Shown piece by piece: positions 33,827-44,761 of a stretch of DNA of 64,000 nucleotides (position 1 is its first letter; each line of letters starts with the position of its first letter). The DNA comes from Phaeovulum sp. (GTDB lineage: Bacteria > Pseudomonadota > Alphaproteobacteria > Rhodobacterales > Rhodobacteraceae): NCBI RefSeq assembly GCF_030684035.1, contig NZ_JAUXPI010000023.1, positions 16,203-80,202 of the forward strand, read 5' to 3'. The translations under genes and the position numbers were made by a program. A model generated the notes under the pieces. That model ran no database searches. It was given only the letters and a program-made list of their open reading frames with translations, and was not told the DNA's origin.

Positions 33827-35266
33827 TTACTGCACAAGCGCCTGCGCCGCCGCCAGCGCCGGTGCCTCAAGCCCGAAGAGGTTGGCGATACCCACCACCA
33901 TCACCAGCGCCGAGCCCATCAGCAACAACCATTGCGGCGCGGGCATTCGAGTATCCAGCGCTTCGCCTTCCGTGCCGAAATACATCAGGTAAACGATCCG
34001 GATGTAGTAATAGGCCCCGATCACCGAGGCGATGACCCCCAGCACGGCCAGCCACGCCATGCCCGCGTTGACCGCCGCCGACAGCACTGCGAACTTGGCG
34101 AAAAAGCCCAGCATCGGCGGCACCCCGGCCAGCGAGAACATCAGCACCAGCACCGCCAGCGCCTTCAGCGGCGCGCGTTTGGCATAAAGGTTGAGCGCAG
34201 CAATATCGGTCACCGGCGCGCCATCGCGCTCCATCGACAGGATGAAGGCAAAGGTGCCGACGTTCATCGTCACATAGATCGCCATGTAGAGCAGCATTGC
34301 CTGCACGCCCTGCACCCCGCCCGAAGCAAGCCCGACCAGCGCGAAACCCATATGCCCGATCGAGGAATAGGCCATCAGCCGCTTGATGTTCTTCTGCCCG
34401 ATCGCGGCGACCGCACCGAGGAACATCGAGGTCACCGCAAGAAGCGCCACAATCTGCGTCCAGTCGCCGACCACATTGCCGAAAGCGTCATAGACCAGCC
34501 GCGCAAACAGGGTCATCGCCGCCACCTTGGGGGCGGTGGCGAAGAAGGCGGTCACCGGCGTCGGCGAGCCTTCGTAAACGTCGGGTGCCCACATGTGGAA
34601 CGGCACCGCCGAAACCTTGAAGGCAAGCCCGGTGACCAGAAACACCAGCCCGAAAAGCAGGCCGAGGCTCAGATGCCCTTCCTGCGCCACGCTCAGGATA
34701 CCGGCAAACGAGGTGGTGCCCGCAAAGCCGTAAACCAGCGAGGCACCGTAAAGCAGGATGCCCGAGGAAAGCGCCCCCAGAACAAAGTATTTCAGCCCCG
34801 CCTCGGTTGATTTCGCGCTGTCGCGGCGCATCGCGGCCATGACGTACAGCGAGAGCGATTGCAGCTCCAGCCCCATGTAAAGCGCCATCAGGTCGCCCGC
34901 CGAGATCATCATCATCATGCCGACCACGGCCAGCAGCACAAGGATCGGGTATTCGAAGCGCATCAGGCCACGCCGCGCCAGATAATCGGCGCTCATCGCC
35001 AGCACCGCCGCGGCGGCAAGCAATGCTATCACCTTGGCAAAGCGCGCATAGCCATCGTCAATGAACATGCCGCCAAAGGCGCTGCGCGCTGGCCCGCCGC
35101 CAAGCCCGATCACCGCCGCCGCGCTCAGCAACATCGCCACGCTCAGCCACAGGATCAGCCCGGCGCGCGCATCCTTGCCGGTCCACACGCCCGCCAGAAG
35201 CGCTGCCATGGCAAAGACCAGCAGCGCGAACTCGGGCAGAATGGTGGAGAAATCAGCGTAGGTCAT
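33827..35266 (-). CDS. nuoN: NADH-quinone oxidoreductase subunit N
   Basis: A 479-residue antiporter-like membrane subunit of complex I with about 14 helices. It carries the broken-helix region and conserved Lys/Glu residues of the proton channel (for example [25 protein letters not shown], with the channel lysine preceding the [10 protein letters not shown] signature). It forms one of the three antiporter-like modules of the membrane arm. It is the last nuo gene; birA follows with a 4-bp gap. Confidence 0.96.
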   Translation of the reverse strand: MTYADFSTILPEFALLVFAMAALLAGVWTGKDARAGLILWLSVAMLLSAAAVIGLGGGPARSAFGGMFIDDGYARFAKVIALLAAAAVLAMSADYLARRGLMRFEYPILVLLAVVGMMMMISAGDLMALYMGLELQSLSLYVMAAMRRDSAKSTEAGLKYFVLGALSSGILLYGASLVYGFAGTTSFAGILSVAQEGHLSLGLLFGLVFLVTGLAFKVSAVPFHMWAPDVYEGSPTPVTAFFATAPKVAAMTLFARLVYDAFGNVVGDWTQIVALLAVTSMFLGAVAAIGQKNIKRLMAYSSIGHMGFALVGLASGGVQGVQAMLLYMAIYVTMNVGTFAFILSMERDGAPVTDIAALNLYAKRAPLKALAVLVLMFSLAGVPPMLGFFAKFAVLSAAVNAGMAWLAVLGVIASVIGAYYYIRIVYLMYFGTEGEALDTRMPAPQWLLLMGSALVMVVGIANLFGLEAPALAAAQALVQ

Positions 35267-35278
35267 TCAATTTCCCCT

Positions 35279-36814
35279 TCAGTGGACTGCAACCGCCGCG
35301 ACGGTCGCGGGCAGGCTGGCGTGGTAGTCGGTGACCAGGGCGGTTACGGACGGCCCGATGATATCGGTCACAAGGCTCGGGTAAACGCCAAGCAAAAGCG
35401 TCATTGCCACCAGTGGCGCGAAGATCAGCTTTTCGCGCAGGCCCATGTCGGTGATCGACTTCAGGCTTTCCTTGATCAGATCACCCAACACAACCCGGCG
35501 GTAAAGCCAAAGCGCATAGGACGCGCTCAGCACCACCCCGGTGGTGGCGACCGCCGCAACCCAGGTGTTCACCTGGAAGATCCCGACCAGCGTCAGAAAC
35601 TCGCCGACAAAGCCCGAGGTTCCCGGCAGGCCGACATTGGCAAGCGTGAAGAACATGAAGATCAGCGCATAGGTCGGCATCCGGTTGACGATGCCGCCAT
35701 AGGCCTCGATCTCGCGGGTGTGCATGCGGTCATAGATCACCCCGACACAGAGGAAGAGCGCGCCAGCGATAAAGCCGTGGCTCAGCATCTGGAAGATCGC
35801 GCCATCAACACCCTGCTGGTTGAAGGCGAATATCCCCATCGTCACAAAGCCCATATGCGCGACCGACGAATAGGCGATCAGCTTTTTCATGTCCGATTGC
35901 GCCAGCGCCACCAGCGAGGTGTAGACAATGGCGATGGCCGAGAGCCAGAGCACCAGCGGGGCCATCACCTCGGCCCCTTGCGGGAACATCGGCAGGCTGA
36001 AGCGCAACAGCCCGTAACCGCCCATTTTCAACAGCACCGAGGCCAGCACCACCGAGCCCGCCGTGGGGGCCTGAACATGCGCGTCGGGCAGCCAGGTATG
36101 CACCGGCCACATCGGCAGCTTCACCGCGAAACTGGCGAAGAAGGCGAGGAACAGGAGCGTCTGCATGCCGCCCACCACCTGCACCCCAAAGAGGCCGAAA
36201 CTGTCGGAGGCGAATTCGTGGTCGAGCAGTTGCACGATATCGGTGGTGCCTGCGTCGAAATACATGAAGATCATCGCCACCAGCATCAGCACCGAGCCGA
36301 GGAAGGTGTAGAGGAAGAACTTGAAGGCGGCGTAGATGCGTTCCTTGCCGCCCCAGATGCCGATGATCAGGAACATCGGGATCAGGCCCGCCTCGAAGAA
36401 GAGGTAAAAGAGCACGAGATCAAGCGCCACGAACACGCCGATCATCAGTGCTTCGAGCACCAGCATCGCAACCATGTATTCCTTGACCCTGGTCTCGACG
36501 CCCCAGCAGGCACCGATGGTCAGCGGCATCAGGAACGTGGTCAAAAGCACGAACAGCACCGATATCCCGTCAACCCCGAGCTTGTAGTGCAGCCCCATGA
36601 TCCAGCGGCGGTCTTCGACGAACTGAAAGCCGGTGTTGGCGGGGTCGAACCCGGTCAGCAGGAACAGCGACACAAGGAAGGTTGCACCGGTGGTGGCCAA
36701 TGCCACCCATTTTGCCTGGCGCTGCGCGGCGGCGTCGCTGCCGCGCAGGAACACGGCCAGCACCAGCGCCGCCACCAGCGGCAGGAAGGTGATGATGGAA
36801 AGCAGGTTTTCCAT
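35279..36814 (-). CDS. nuoM: NADH-quinone oxidoreductase subunit M
   Basis: A 511-residue antiporter-like subunit of complex I. Visible signatures are [38 protein letters not shown] (channel lysine) and [27 protein letters not shown]. It sits between NuoL and NuoN in the membrane arm. The ATG overlaps the nuoL TAA by one base. Its stop is 12 bp before nuoN. Confidence 0.97.
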   Translation of the reverse strand: MENLLSIITFLPLVAALVLAVFLRGSDAAAQRQAKWVALATTGATFLVSLFLLTGFDPANTGFQFVEDRRWIMGLHYKLGVDGISVLFVLLTTFLMPLTIGACWGVETRVKEYMVAMLVLEALMIGVFVALDLVLFYLFFEAGLIPMFLIIGIWGGKERIYAAFKFFLYTFLGSVLMLVAMIFMYFDAGTTDIVQLLDHEFASDSFGLFGVQVVGGMQTLLFLAFFASFAVKLPMWPVHTWLPDAHVQAPTAGSVVLASVLLKMGGYGLLRFSLPMFPQGAEVMAPLVLWLSAIAIVYTSLVALAQSDMKKLIAYSSVAHMGFVTMGIFAFNQQGVDGAIFQMLSHGFIAGALFLCVGVIYDRMHTREIEAYGGIVNRMPTYALIFMFFTLANVGLPGTSGFVGEFLTLVGIFQVNTWVAAVATTGVVLSASYALWLYRRVVLGDLIKESLKSITDMGLREKLIFAPLVAMTLLLGVYPSLVTDIIGPSVTALVTDYHASLPATVAAVAVH

Positions 36815-38853
36815 TAATGTGCCCCTCCGGCAAGCACGGCCCAGAACATCAGCACCGCAATGCCGATGACCATGGCGAAGGCGTAGTGGAACAGGTAGCC
36901 CGACTGCATCCGCCCCGCGAGCCGCGTCAGCCTTGGGATCAGGCCAAGTGCGATGCCGTTGATCAGCCCGTCAATCACCGCGCCGTCGCCGCGCTTCCAC
37001 AAGAAGCGGCCGATGGCCTTGGCGGGATTGACAAAGAGCCAGTCGTAGATCTCGTCGAAATACCATTTGTTGAGCAGGAAGCGGTAAAGCACGGGCTGCA
37101 ACTCGGCCAGCTTGCGCGGCGTCGCCGGGGCGGCGATGTAGAACACCCATGCGGTTGCTAGGCCCAAAAGCATCGCGATGAAGGGCGAAACCTTCACCCA
37201 GTTCGGCGCGTGGTGGGCATCGTCGATCACCGTATTGTCGGGCGCAAAATAGACCGCACCGACCGGGGCCACGCCTGCGGCATGCGCATCGGCTGCGGGT
37301 GCCGCGGCCTCGGCCACGACCTCGTGCCCGGCGATGCCGAAAAACGCGGTCATCTTGGCGTGATCGCCAAAGAAGCTGCCGTACCAGAGCATCCCGGCGA
37401 AAACCGACCCCAGCGCCAGCACACCCAGCGGCACGGTCATCGTCCAGGGGCTTTCGTGGGCATGGTCATGCGCATGGGTGTCGCCTCGCGGCTTGCCCCA
37501 GAAGGTGAGGAACATCAGCCGCCAGGAATAGAACGAGGTGAAACAGGCGGCGATGACCAGCGACCAGAAGGCGAAGCCGTTGCCGCTGGCAAAGGCGCTT
37601 TCGATGATCGCGTCTTTCGAGAGGAACCCGGCAAAGCCGATCGTGGTCAGCGGGATGCCGACCCCGGTAATGGCCAGCGTGCCGATCAGCATTGCCCAGA
37701 AGGTCAGCGGAATCTTTTTGCGCAAGCCGCCGTAGTTGCGCATGTCCTGTTCGTGGTGCATCGCGGTGATTACCGAGCCTGCGCCAAGAAACAGCATCGC
37801 CTTGAAGAAGGCATGCGTCAGCAGATGGAACATGGCAACCGGATAGGCCCCCACCCCTGCCGCCACGAACATGTAGCCAAGCTGCGAGCAGGTCGAATAG
37901 GCGATGACCCGCTTGATGTCGTTCTGCACCAGGCCCACGGTCGCCGCGAAAAACGCCGTGGCGGAGCCGACATAGACCACCATCATCTTGGCGTCGGGCG
38001 CGAATTCAAAGAGCGGCGACATCCGCACCACCAGAAACACCCCGGCGGTGACCATCGTTGCGGCGTGGATCAGCGCCGAAACCGGGGTCGGGCCCTCCAT
38101 CGCGTCGGGCAGCCAGGTATGCAGGAACAATTGCGCCGATTTGCCCATCGCGCCGATGAACAAGAGCACGCCGATCAGGTTCGCCGCGTTCCAATGCGTC
38201 CAGAGGAAGCCAAGCTCGGTTTCCGCCAGAACCGGGGCGGCGGCAAAGATCTTGTCGAGATCGATCGAGCCGACCAGAAAGAACAGCGCCATGATGCCCA
38301 GCGCAAAGCCGAAGTCGCCAACCCGGTTGACTACGAAAGCCTTGATCGCCGCGGCATTGGCCGAGGGTTTCTTGTAATAGAAACCGATCAGCAGATACGA
38401 GGCGACCCCCACCCCTTCCCAGCCGAAGAACATCTGGATCAGGTTGTCGGCGGTCACCAGCGCCAGCATCGCGAAGGTGAAGAACGAAAGATAGGCAAAG
38501 AACCGCGCCTTGTAGCGCTGATCTTCGTTCCAGTTCACGTCATGCGCCATGTAGCCCCAGGAATAGAGATGCACGAGCGCCGAAACCGTGGTCACCACGA
38601 TCAGCATGATCGCGGTCAGTCTGTCGAGCCGGATCGACCAGGCGGTATCGAGGCTGCCCGACTGGATGAAATTCATGATGTGGATATGCGTCGTCACCCC
38701 GTCGTGGGTCAGAAACACCACCCAGGAAAGCGCGAAGGAAAGGAACAAGAGCCCGGTGGTCAGCACCATTGCGCCGGTCTCGCCAATCACCCGCCAGCCG
38801 AAGCCACCGATGATTGCCCCCACCAGCGGAGCAAAGAGAATGATCTGTTCCAT
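36814..38853 (-). CDS. nuoL: NADH-quinone oxidoreductase subunit L
   Basis: A 679-residue distal antiporter-like subunit of complex I with about 16 helices and the long lateral amphipathic helix at the C-terminal end (from about residue 540). [18 protein letters not shown] and [24 protein letters not shown] are diagnostic. The region 480-530 is Ala/His-rich, representing an extramembrane loop. Six bases separate it from nuoK. Confidence 0.97.
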   Translation of the reverse strand: MEQIILFAPLVGAIIGGFGWRVIGETGAMVLTTGLLFLSFALSWVVFLTHDGVTTHIHIMNFIQSGSLDTAWSIRLDRLTAIMLIVVTTVSALVHLYSWGYMAHDVNWNEDQRYKARFFAYLSFFTFAMLALVTADNLIQMFFGWEGVGVASYLLIGFYYKKPSANAAAIKAFVVNRVGDFGFALGIMALFFLVGSIDLDKIFAAAPVLAETELGFLWTHWNAANLIGVLLFIGAMGKSAQLFLHTWLPDAMEGPTPVSALIHAATMVTAGVFLVVRMSPLFEFAPDAKMMVVYVGSATAFFAATVGLVQNDIKRVIAYSTCSQLGYMFVAAGVGAYPVAMFHLLTHAFFKAMLFLGAGSVITAMHHEQDMRNYGGLRKKIPLTFWAMLIGTLAITGVGIPLTTIGFAGFLSKDAIIESAFASGNGFAFWSLVIAACFTSFYSWRLMFLTFWGKPRGDTHAHDHAHESPWTMTVPLGVLALGSVFAGMLWYGSFFGDHAKMTAFFGIAGHEVVAEAAAPAADAHAAGVAPVGAVYFAPDNTVIDDAHHAPNWVKVSPFIAMLLGLATAWVFYIAAPATPRKLAELQPVLYRFLLNKWYFDEIYDWLFVNPAKAIGRFLWKRGDGAVIDGLINGIALGLIPRLTRLAGRMQSGYLFHYAFAMVIGIAVLMFWAVLAGGAH

Positions 38854-38859
38854 CTGCCC

Positions 38860-39165
38860 TTACCCTTTCATCACGTTGACGTCTTCAACCTCGATGGTGC
38901 CGCGGGCGCGGAAGAACACCACCAGGATTGCGAGGCCAATCGCCGCCTCGGCGGCGGCGACGGTCAGGATGAACATCGCGAACACCTGCCCCACCAGATC
39001 GTTCAGGTAGGCCGAGAAGGCCACCAGATTGATGTTCACCGCCAGCAGCATCAGCTCGATCGACATCATGATGACGATCACGTTTTTGCGGTTCACGAAG
39101 ATGCCGAAGATGCCGATCACGAAGAGTGCGGCGGCAACGCCCAGGTAATGTGTCAGTCCGATCAT
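38860..39165 (-). CDS. nuoK: NADH-quinone oxidoreductase subunit K
   Basis: A 101-residue three-helix membrane subunit of complex I. It has the two conserved membrane glutamates in [10 protein letters not shown] and [13 protein letters not shown] that form the E-channel. The start at 39165 ([15 protein letters not shown]) matches family length and has GAGGGA 4 nt upstream; the longer frame reads out of the adjacent gap. It follows the Cys-rich secreted protein gene by about 50 bp. Confidence 0.96.
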   Translation of the reverse strand: MIGLTHYLGVAAALFVIGIFGIFVNRKNVIVIMMSIELMLLAVNINLVAFSAYLNDLVGQVFAMFILTVAAAEAAIGLAILVVFFRARGTIEVEDVNVMKG

Positions 39166-39214
39166 TTCGTCCCTCGTTCGTTCCGCCTTTGGCGGCTTCT
39201 TCGTCCTGTCTCGG

Positions 39215-39769
39215 TCACCAGCCCGCGCCAACGCTGCCGGGGTAGAAAACCCCGCAGCCGCAGCCAAGGTTGTAATCATGCAGCGGCGCGGCCTCGTCGT
39301 TGGAAATGCCCACCTGCCCCGGTATCGTCACCACTGCGGCGTTGATGAACCGCGCGCCCACCGCATGCGCGGCGATTTCGGCCACCGGCATCGGTCGCCC
39401 CGCCGCCGCGCCACCACGCAGTTGCGCCTCGAGCTGCTTCCAGACATCGCCTTCGGGAACCGGGCTCATCGGTCCTTCGGTCGGCCCCGGCCCGAACACC
39501 ACCGCCTGTGCCCCGGCGCAATCGGCAACGATCATGCTGACGCGGCCATAGCAGGCGTTGCCCTCGAAGTAGTATTGCACAACGAAGCCGCCGCCCAGAT
39601 CCTCGGCATCCGAGATGCCGCGCGCCATATAGGCGTCATCGTTGTGGTAGATGCCGCAAACGCCATCCCGCTGCACCGTGCCCGCCAACAGCGGGACCGG
39701 CGAGCAGGCCAGCGCCGGGCTGGCGAGCATAGCGGCCAGAGCCGCTATTATGGGCCTCGTCGCTGTCAC
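39215..39769 (-). CDS. cysteine-rich secreted protein within nuo operon (unknown function)
   Basis: A 184-residue protein with an N-terminal signal peptide ([18 protein letters not shown], cleavage near residue 21) and a periplasmic body with several cysteines ([34 protein letters not shown]). The C-terminal CGCG cluster could bind metal or form disulfides. No known complex I subunit matches. It overlaps nuoJ by ATGA, so it is embedded in the operon between nuoJ and nuoK. Paracoccus nqo clusters also contain unidentified frames between structural genes. Function unknown. Confidence 0.75.
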   Translation of the reverse strand: MTATRPIIAALAAMLASPALACSPVPLLAGTVQRDGVCGIYHNDDAYMARGISDAEDLGGGFVVQYYFEGNACYGRVSMIVADCAGAQAVVFGPGPTEGPMSPVPEGDVWKQLEAQLRGGAAAGRPMPVAEIAAHAVGARFINAAVVTIPGQVGISNDEAAPLHDYNLGCGCGVFYPGSVGAGW

Positions 39770-40374
39770 AACCCCTGCCCCGGCTTCACATCCTTCAGGT
39801 GCATCTGTTCGCCCGGCTTGCGGTAGATCTGGGTCAGCGCATCCTGCCGCTTCACGTCGGGCCGGTGCCGCATGGTCAGAAGGATCGCGCCGATCATCGC
39901 CACCAGCAAGATCACCCCGGCCGCTTGAAAGAGGTAGAGGTAGCGGTCATAGAGCAGCCCGCCGAGCGCCGCGGTGTTGGTCACGCCATCGGGTGTGGGC
40001 GACATCCTGAGCGCGGTGGCGCTTTCGGTCACTTCCCAGGCACCAAAGGCCATGCCGAGCTGCAAGAGCATGATGACCCCGATCAGCAAGCCAAGCGGCG
40101 CATAGCGTGCCAGCTCGCCCTTCAGCGTCTCGAAGTCGATGTCGAGCATCATCACCACGAAAAGGAACAGCACCATCACCGCGCCGACATAGACGACGAT
40201 CAGCAGCATCGCCACGAACTCGGCCCCCAGCAGCACGAAAAGCCCGGCCGCGGAAAAGAAGGCGAGGATCAGCCAGAGCACCGAATGCACCGGGTTTCGC
40301 GACACCACCACCATGAAACCGGCCACCACCGCCGCAATGGCAAAGAGGTAGAAGGCAAAAGCAAACACCGTCAT
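39766..40374 (-). CDS. nuoJ: NADH-quinone oxidoreductase subunit J
   Basis: A 202-residue five-helix membrane subunit of complex I. It carries the conserved [26 protein letters not shown] stretch, which includes the pi-bulge region of helix 3 that moves during turnover. The C-terminal 45 residues are cytoplasmic and charged. It overlaps the upstream carboxymuconolactone-decarboxylase-like gene and the downstream secreted-protein gene by ATGA at both ends. Confidence 0.96.
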   Translation of the reverse strand: MTVFAFAFYLFAIAAVVAGFMVVVSRNPVHSVLWLILAFFSAAGLFVLLGAEFVAMLLIVVYVGAVMVLFLFVVMMLDIDFETLKGELARYAPLGLLIGVIMLLQLGMAFGAWEVTESATALRMSPTPDGVTNTAALGGLLYDRYLYLFQAAGVILLVAMIGAILLTMRHRPDVKRQDALTQIYRKPGEQMHLKDVKPGQGL

Positions 40375-40775
40375 GCGTTATCCTCCGCTTCGCCAAAGAC
40401 GCCCTGGGCAATCTCCAACGCCTTGGTCATGGCGGGCACGCCGCCGAACATGCTCATCTGAAAGATCACTTCCGCGATCTCGCGCTCTGTCGCCCCGGCC
40501 GCAAGCGCGTGGCGAATGGTCAGCCGCAATTGCGGCTCGGCCTGGGCACCCAGCACCGTCAGCGCCGCGATCGTCACCAAAAGCCGGGTTTTCGCATCCA
40601 GCCCCTCGCGGTTGAAGGTCTTGCCAAACCACAGCTCCATCATGTCTTTCGACATGGTGGGGAAAAGCTTTTCAAAACCGACGGGCTTGAAGCTTTCCAG
40701 CCCCGGAAAGGCCCGCGCCATTTCCTGGCCCTGCTCCAGCATCTGTTTGAACAGCTTGGCGAATTCCTCGTTCAT
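40371..40775 (-). CDS. carboxymuconolactone decarboxylase-family protein in nuo operon
   Basis: A 134-residue all-helical protein of the CMD/AhpD-like superfamily. The core is [66 protein letters not shown]. Unlike AhpD it has no CxxC, so thiol peroxidase activity is unlikely. The start at 40775 overlaps nuoI by ATGA and its end overlaps nuoJ by ATGA. An enzyme role in aromatic catabolism is improbable here; an assembly or regulatory role for complex I is possible but unproven. Confidence 0.82.
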   Translation of the reverse strand: MNEEFAKLFKQMLEQGQEMARAFPGLESFKPVGFEKLFPTMSKDMMELWFGKTFNREGLDAKTRLLVTIAALTVLGAQAEPQLRLTIRHALAAGATEREIAEVIFQMSMFGGVPAMTKALEIAQGVFGEAEDNA

Positions 40776-41263
40776 CTGTAGGGGGCGTCCATTTCGAGGT
40801 TGCGCGCAATGGCCACTTCCCAGCGCGCGCCGTTGTCCAGGAGCTTGGCCTTGTCGTAAAACAGTTCTTCGCGGGTTTCGGTGGTGTATTCGAAGTTCGG
40901 CCCCTCGACGATGGCATCGACCGGGCAGGCCTCCTGGCAGAAACCGCAATAGATGCACTTGGTCATGTCGATATCGTAGCGGGTGGTGCGGCGGCTGCCA
41001 TCTTCGCGGGGTTCCGCGTCGATGGTGATCGCCTGCGCCGGGCAGATCGCCTCGCACAATTTGCAGGCAATGCAGCGCTCCTCGCCGTTGGGGTAACGGC
41101 GCAGCGCATGTTCGCCGCGAAAGCGGGGCGAAAGCGGCCCCTTTTCATGTGGATAGTTGAGCGTGTCCTTGGGGCCGAAGAAATATTTTATCCCCAGCCC
41201 GAAGCCCTTGAAGAGGTCAAAGAGCAGGAAGTATTTGGTTGCGCTTACGTAGTCGAATGCCAT
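40772..41263 (-). CDS. nuoI: NADH-quinone oxidoreductase subunit I
   Basis: A 163-residue ferredoxin-like subunit of the peripheral arm. Two [4Fe-4S] motifs, [16 protein letters not shown] and [16 protein letters not shown], ligate clusters N6a and N6b. [18 protein letters not shown] precedes the first motif. It lies 15 bp after nuoH and overlaps the CMD-like gene. Confidence 0.97.
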   Translation of the reverse strand: MAFDYVSATKYFLLFDLFKGFGLGIKYFFGPKDTLNYPHEKGPLSPRFRGEHALRRYPNGEERCIACKLCEAICPAQAITIDAEPREDGSRRTTRYDIDMTKCIYCGFCQEACPVDAIVEGPNFEYTTETREELFYDKAKLLDNGARWEVAIARNLEMDAPYR

Positions 41264-41278
41264 GATCCGCCCCCCCCT

Positions 41279-42316
41279 TCAGCTACCGACCGCGAAGCGC
41301 GCCCAGAGGCCGCCCAGCACTTCATATTTCGCAAGGAACGCCACGATCACCACCCAGCCGAGCGACAGCGGCAGGAACACCTTCCAGCCGATCCGCATCA
41401 ACTGATCGTAGCGGTAGCGGGGCACCAGCGCCTTGACCACGGCAAAGAAGAAGAAAAAGAACCACATCTTGCCGACCATCCACCACCAGCCATCGGCGAT
41501 GCCGGGAATGGGGCTCAGCCAGCCGCCGAAGAACAGCACCGAGAGAAGGCCGCACATCAGGAACATGGCGATGTATTCTGCGGCCATGAACAAAAGGTAG
41601 GGGGTCGAGGAATACTCGATCATGTAGCCCGCAACGAGCTCCGATTCCGCTTCGACCAGATCGAACGGCGGGCGGTTGGTTTCGGCCAAGGCCGAGACGA
41701 AGAACAGGAACACCATCGGCAAATGCGGCAGCCAGTACCAGTTGAAAAAGCCGTAGCTGCCTTCCTGCGCGCGCACGATGTCGGAAAGGTTCATGCTGCC
41801 GGTCGAAATGATCACCCCGATGATGATCAGGCCAATCGAGACCTCATAGGAAATCATCTGCGCCGCCGAGCGGATCGACGAGAGGAACGGGTATTTCGAG
41901 TTCGACGCCCAGCCACCCATGATGATGCCGTAAACACCCATCGACGAAATCGCGAAGATGAACAGGATCGCCACGTTGATGTCGGCCATCACCCAGCCTT
42001 CATCAAAGGGGATCACCACGAAGGCAAAGATCGCCAGGCACATCGACAAAAGCGGCGCAAGGAAGAACACGAACTTGTCGGCCCCGGCGGGAATGACGAT
42101 TTCCTTGAACACGTATTTGAACGCATCGGCAAAGGATTGCAGCACCCCCCATGGCCCAACCACGTTCGGCCCGCGCCGCATCTGCACCGCCGCCCAGACC
42201 TTGCGGTCGTAATAGACCAGAAACACCAGCCCGATCATCACATAGGCGATCATCGCCAGTCCCTGAGCGAGGATCACGATGAGAGTTCCCAGCGGTGTTG
42301 CGAAAAATTCAGCCAT
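41279..42316 (-). CDS. nuoH: NADH-quinone oxidoreductase subunit H
   Basis: A 345-residue membrane subunit that forms the quinone-binding junction between arms. Conserved stretches are [53 protein letters not shown] (charged quinone-channel residues) and [24 protein letters not shown]. It starts 12 bp after the lipoprotein gene. Confidence 0.97.
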   Translation of the reverse strand: MAEFFATPLGTLIVILAQGLAMIAYVMIGLVFLVYYDRKVWAAVQMRRGPNVVGPWGVLQSFADAFKYVFKEIVIPAGADKFVFFLAPLLSMCLAIFAFVVIPFDEGWVMADINVAILFIFAISSMGVYGIIMGGWASNSKYPFLSSIRSAAQMISYEVSIGLIIIGVIISTGSMNLSDIVRAQEGSYGFFNWYWLPHLPMVFLFFVSALAETNRPPFDLVEAESELVAGYMIEYSSTPYLLFMAAEYIAMFLMCGLLSVLFFGGWLSPIPGIADGWWWMVGKMWFFFFFFAVVKALVPRYRYDQLMRIGWKVFLPLSLGWVVIVAFLAKYEVLGGLWARFAVGS

Positions 42317-42328
42317 GATCCCTGTCCC

Positions 42329-42718
42329 TCAGACCGTCGGTATTCCCTGATCCGCGCAATCGGCCACCGTCACTTCCGCGTCGATGGTCCGCAAGCCGCG
42401 GGGCAGCGCGGGCGAGATGGTGTAAACCGCATCTGCCCGCCAGACGCCACCCGTTTCAGATACATTCGTGCGCAGATGCCGCGCAAAGCCATAGCCGCGG
42501 ATCAGCGCGTATTGCGCCGCAGCACAGGTCGCATAAGCCACCACCGCCGCCTCGTCCGCCGTGCCGCCCGAAACGGCAACGCTGAAGTTGACCAGATCGC
42601 CCTCCAGAAGCTGGGTCGTGACCCCGGAATAGACCGGGCGCGACGCGGCATCGGGGGCCGCGGCATCAGCGCAGGCCGCCAGCCCGGCCAGAAGGCCGGT
42701 CAGCGCCAGTATCCGCAT
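42329..42718 (-). CDS. small lipoprotein within nuo operon
   Basis: A 129-residue putative lipoprotein. MRILALTGLLAGLAAC is a short signal with a lipobox (LAAC) so the mature protein would begin at cysteine 16. The rest is soluble and periplasmic, with a possible disulfide between cysteines in ATCAAAQ and ADCADQG. It has no recognised family. An alternative start at 42736 or 42739 would overlap the nuoG stop in ATGA fashion and add six or seven residues before the signal. Position between nuoG and nuoH is again an interposed-gene site. Confidence 0.7.
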   Translation of the reverse strand: MRILALTGLLAGLAACADAAAPDAASRPVYSGVTTQLLEGDLVNFSVAVSGGTADEAAVVAYATCAAAQYALIRGYGFARHLRTNVSETGGVWRADAVYTISPALPRGLRTIDAEVTVADCADQGIPTV

Positions 42719-42735
42719 GAGGCCGCCCTGACCCA

Positions 42736-44757
42736 TCATTCCGCCGCCATCGGTTGCGACCCGCGCGACGCGGCAAGGGCCGAACACTCGGCCATCACCG
42801 TGCTTGCCCGCGCAATCGGGTTGGTCAGGTAGAAATCCTTTACCACCAGCCGGAAATCGGCCTTGCCAAGGTCGCGCAGCGGCAGCGCCTGCCAGCCGTT
42901 TTCGGCGACCGCATCGATCTCGCCCAGGTGCGGATGCGCCGCAACCAGTGCCCGGCGCAGGCCCGTCAGGCTGTCCCACGGCTGCTTTGCCCCCAGTTCG
43001 GCGGAAAGCGCGCGCAGGATTGCCCAGTTTTCCTTGGCCGCCCCCGGCGCAAACCCGGCGCGATAGGCAAGCTGCGGCCGCCCCTCGGTGTTGACGAAAA
43101 GCCCGTCTTCCTCGGTATAGGCAGCGGCGGGCAGGATGATGTCGGCGCGCATCGCGCCCCGGTCGCCGTGGCTGCCCTGATAGATCACCAGCGGGCCACG
43201 CGCGATTTCCACCTCGTCCGCGCCAAGATTGTAGATCACCTCCACGCCCTTGGTCGCCTCGATCAGCCCGCCTTCGGCGGTTGCCCCCACATCCATCGCG
43301 CCCACCCGGCCAGCGGCGGTGTGCAGCACCAGCAGTTTTGCCTTGCGCGCCGCGGCAATCCGCATCGCTTGCGCCAGCACCGCCTCGCCGTCGGCCTCGT
43401 TGATCGCACCCTGACCGACGATGACGATGCCCGGCCCGGTATCGGGCGCGGCCTCTTCCGCCAGTTTCGCATGCGCCAGAAGCGCCGCCCGGTCGGTGCC
43501 GAAATGGTGGTATGCATAGGTCAGATCGACCGCCTTGCCGATCAGCCCGACCTCGGCCCCCGCCACCCAGGCCTTGCGGATGCGGGCATTGAGCACCGGG
43601 CTTTCGTTGCGCGGATCGGTGCCGATCAGCAAAATGCCCTTGGCGCTGTCGATATCCTCGATCTTCGCGGTTCCGACATAGGCCGAGCGGTTGCCCGCCG
43701 GCAGCCGCGCCCCGTCAACCCGGCATTCCACCGCGCCGCCAAGCCCTTCGACGAGGGCCTTCAGCGCGAATGCCGCCTCGGTCTGGACGAGATCGCCCAC
43801 CAGACCCAAAACCTTTTTGCCCTTCATCGCCTTGGCAGCGGCGGCCAGCGCCTCGGCCCAACTGGCCTTGCGCAGCTTGCCAGCTTCGCGGACGTAGGGC
43901 GTATCCAGCCGTTGCCGCCGCAAACCGTCCCAGATGAAGCGGCTCTTGTCGGAAATCCACTCCTCGTTCACGCCGTCATGGTTGCGCGGCACGATGCGCA
44001 TCACCTCGCGGCCCTTCACATCAACGCGGATGTTGGCGCCAAGGCCATCCATCACGTCGATCGATTCCACCTTGGTCAGCTCCCACGGGCGGGCGGTGAA
44101 GGCGTAGGGCTTGGAGGTCAGCGCGCCTACCGGGCAAAGGTCGATGATGTTGCCTTGCAGGTTGCTGTCGAGCGTGAGGCCCAGATACGAGGTCACTTCC
44201 GCATCTTCGCCGCGCCCGGTCTGGCCCATCTGGGTGATGCCCGCGACTTCCGAGGTGAAACGCACGCAGCGGGTGCAGGAAATGCAGCGGGTCATCGCGG
44301 TGGCAACCAGCGGCCCGAGGTTCAGGTCGGTCGAGGCGCGTTTCGCTTCACGCGAGCGGGAAAAATCGACCCCGTAGGCCATCGCCTGATCTTGCAGGTC
44401 GCATTCGCCGCCCTGATCGCAGATCGGGCAATCGAGCGGGTGGTTCAGCAGCAGGAACTCCATCACCCCTTCACGCGCCCGCTTGACCATCGGCGTGTTG
44501 GTCTTGACCACCGCAGGCTCGCCATTCGGCCCCGGGCGCAGGTCTTTCACCTGCATCGCGCAGCTTGCCGCAGGTTTCGGCGGCCCGCCGACCACTTCGA
44601 CCAGACACATCCGGCAGTTGCCGGCAACGCTCAGCCGTTCGTGGTAGCAAAACCGCGGCACCTCGATGCCCGCCACTTCCGCCGCCTGAATGAGGGTCAG
44701 CGCCGGGTCAACCTCGACCTCGATCCCGTCGATGATGAGTTTTCTGAGGTTTGCCAT
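42736..44757 (-). CDS. nuoG: NADH-quinone oxidoreductase subunit G
   Basis: A 673-residue iron-sulfur subunit of the NADH module. The N-terminal [2Fe-2S] domain has [15 protein letters not shown]; the next cluster motif [17 protein letters not shown] binds [4Fe-4S]; [10 protein letters not shown] precedes the molybdopterin-oxidoreductase-like domain. It starts 4 bp after nuoF. Length is near the mitochondrial 75-kDa type rather than the longer E. coli NuoG. Confidence 0.97.
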   Translation of the reverse strand: MANLRKLIIDGIEVEVDPALTLIQAAEVAGIEVPRFCYHERLSVAGNCRMCLVEVVGGPPKPAASCAMQVKDLRPGPNGEPAVVKTNTPMVKRAREGVMEFLLLNHPLDCPICDQGGECDLQDQAMAYGVDFSRSREAKRASTDLNLGPLVATAMTRCISCTRCVRFTSEVAGITQMGQTGRGEDAEVTSYLGLTLDSNLQGNIIDLCPVGALTSKPYAFTARPWELTKVESIDVMDGLGANIRVDVKGREVMRIVPRNHDGVNEEWISDKSRFIWDGLRRQRLDTPYVREAGKLRKASWAEALAAAAKAMKGKKVLGLVGDLVQTEAAFALKALVEGLGGAVECRVDGARLPAGNRSAYVGTAKIEDIDSAKGILLIGTDPRNESPVLNARIRKAWVAGAEVGLIGKAVDLTYAYHHFGTDRAALLAHAKLAEEAAPDTGPGIVIVGQGAINEADGEAVLAQAMRIAAARKAKLLVLHTAAGRVGAMDVGATAEGGLIEATKGVEVIYNLGADEVEIARGPLVIYQGSHGDRGAMRADIILPAAAYTEEDGLFVNTEGRPQLAYRAGFAPGAAKENWAILRALSAELGAKQPWDSLTGLRRALVAAHPHLGEIDAVAENGWQALPLRDLGKADFRLVVKDFYLTNPIARASTVMAECSALAASRGSQPMAAE

Positions 44758-44761
44758 TGCC

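Noticed and set aside
34859..39345. Two long plus-strand frames (652 and 711 codons) over nuoL-nuoN
   Set aside because: They are antisense to unmistakable complex I genes and are extremely His/Gln/Arg-rich.
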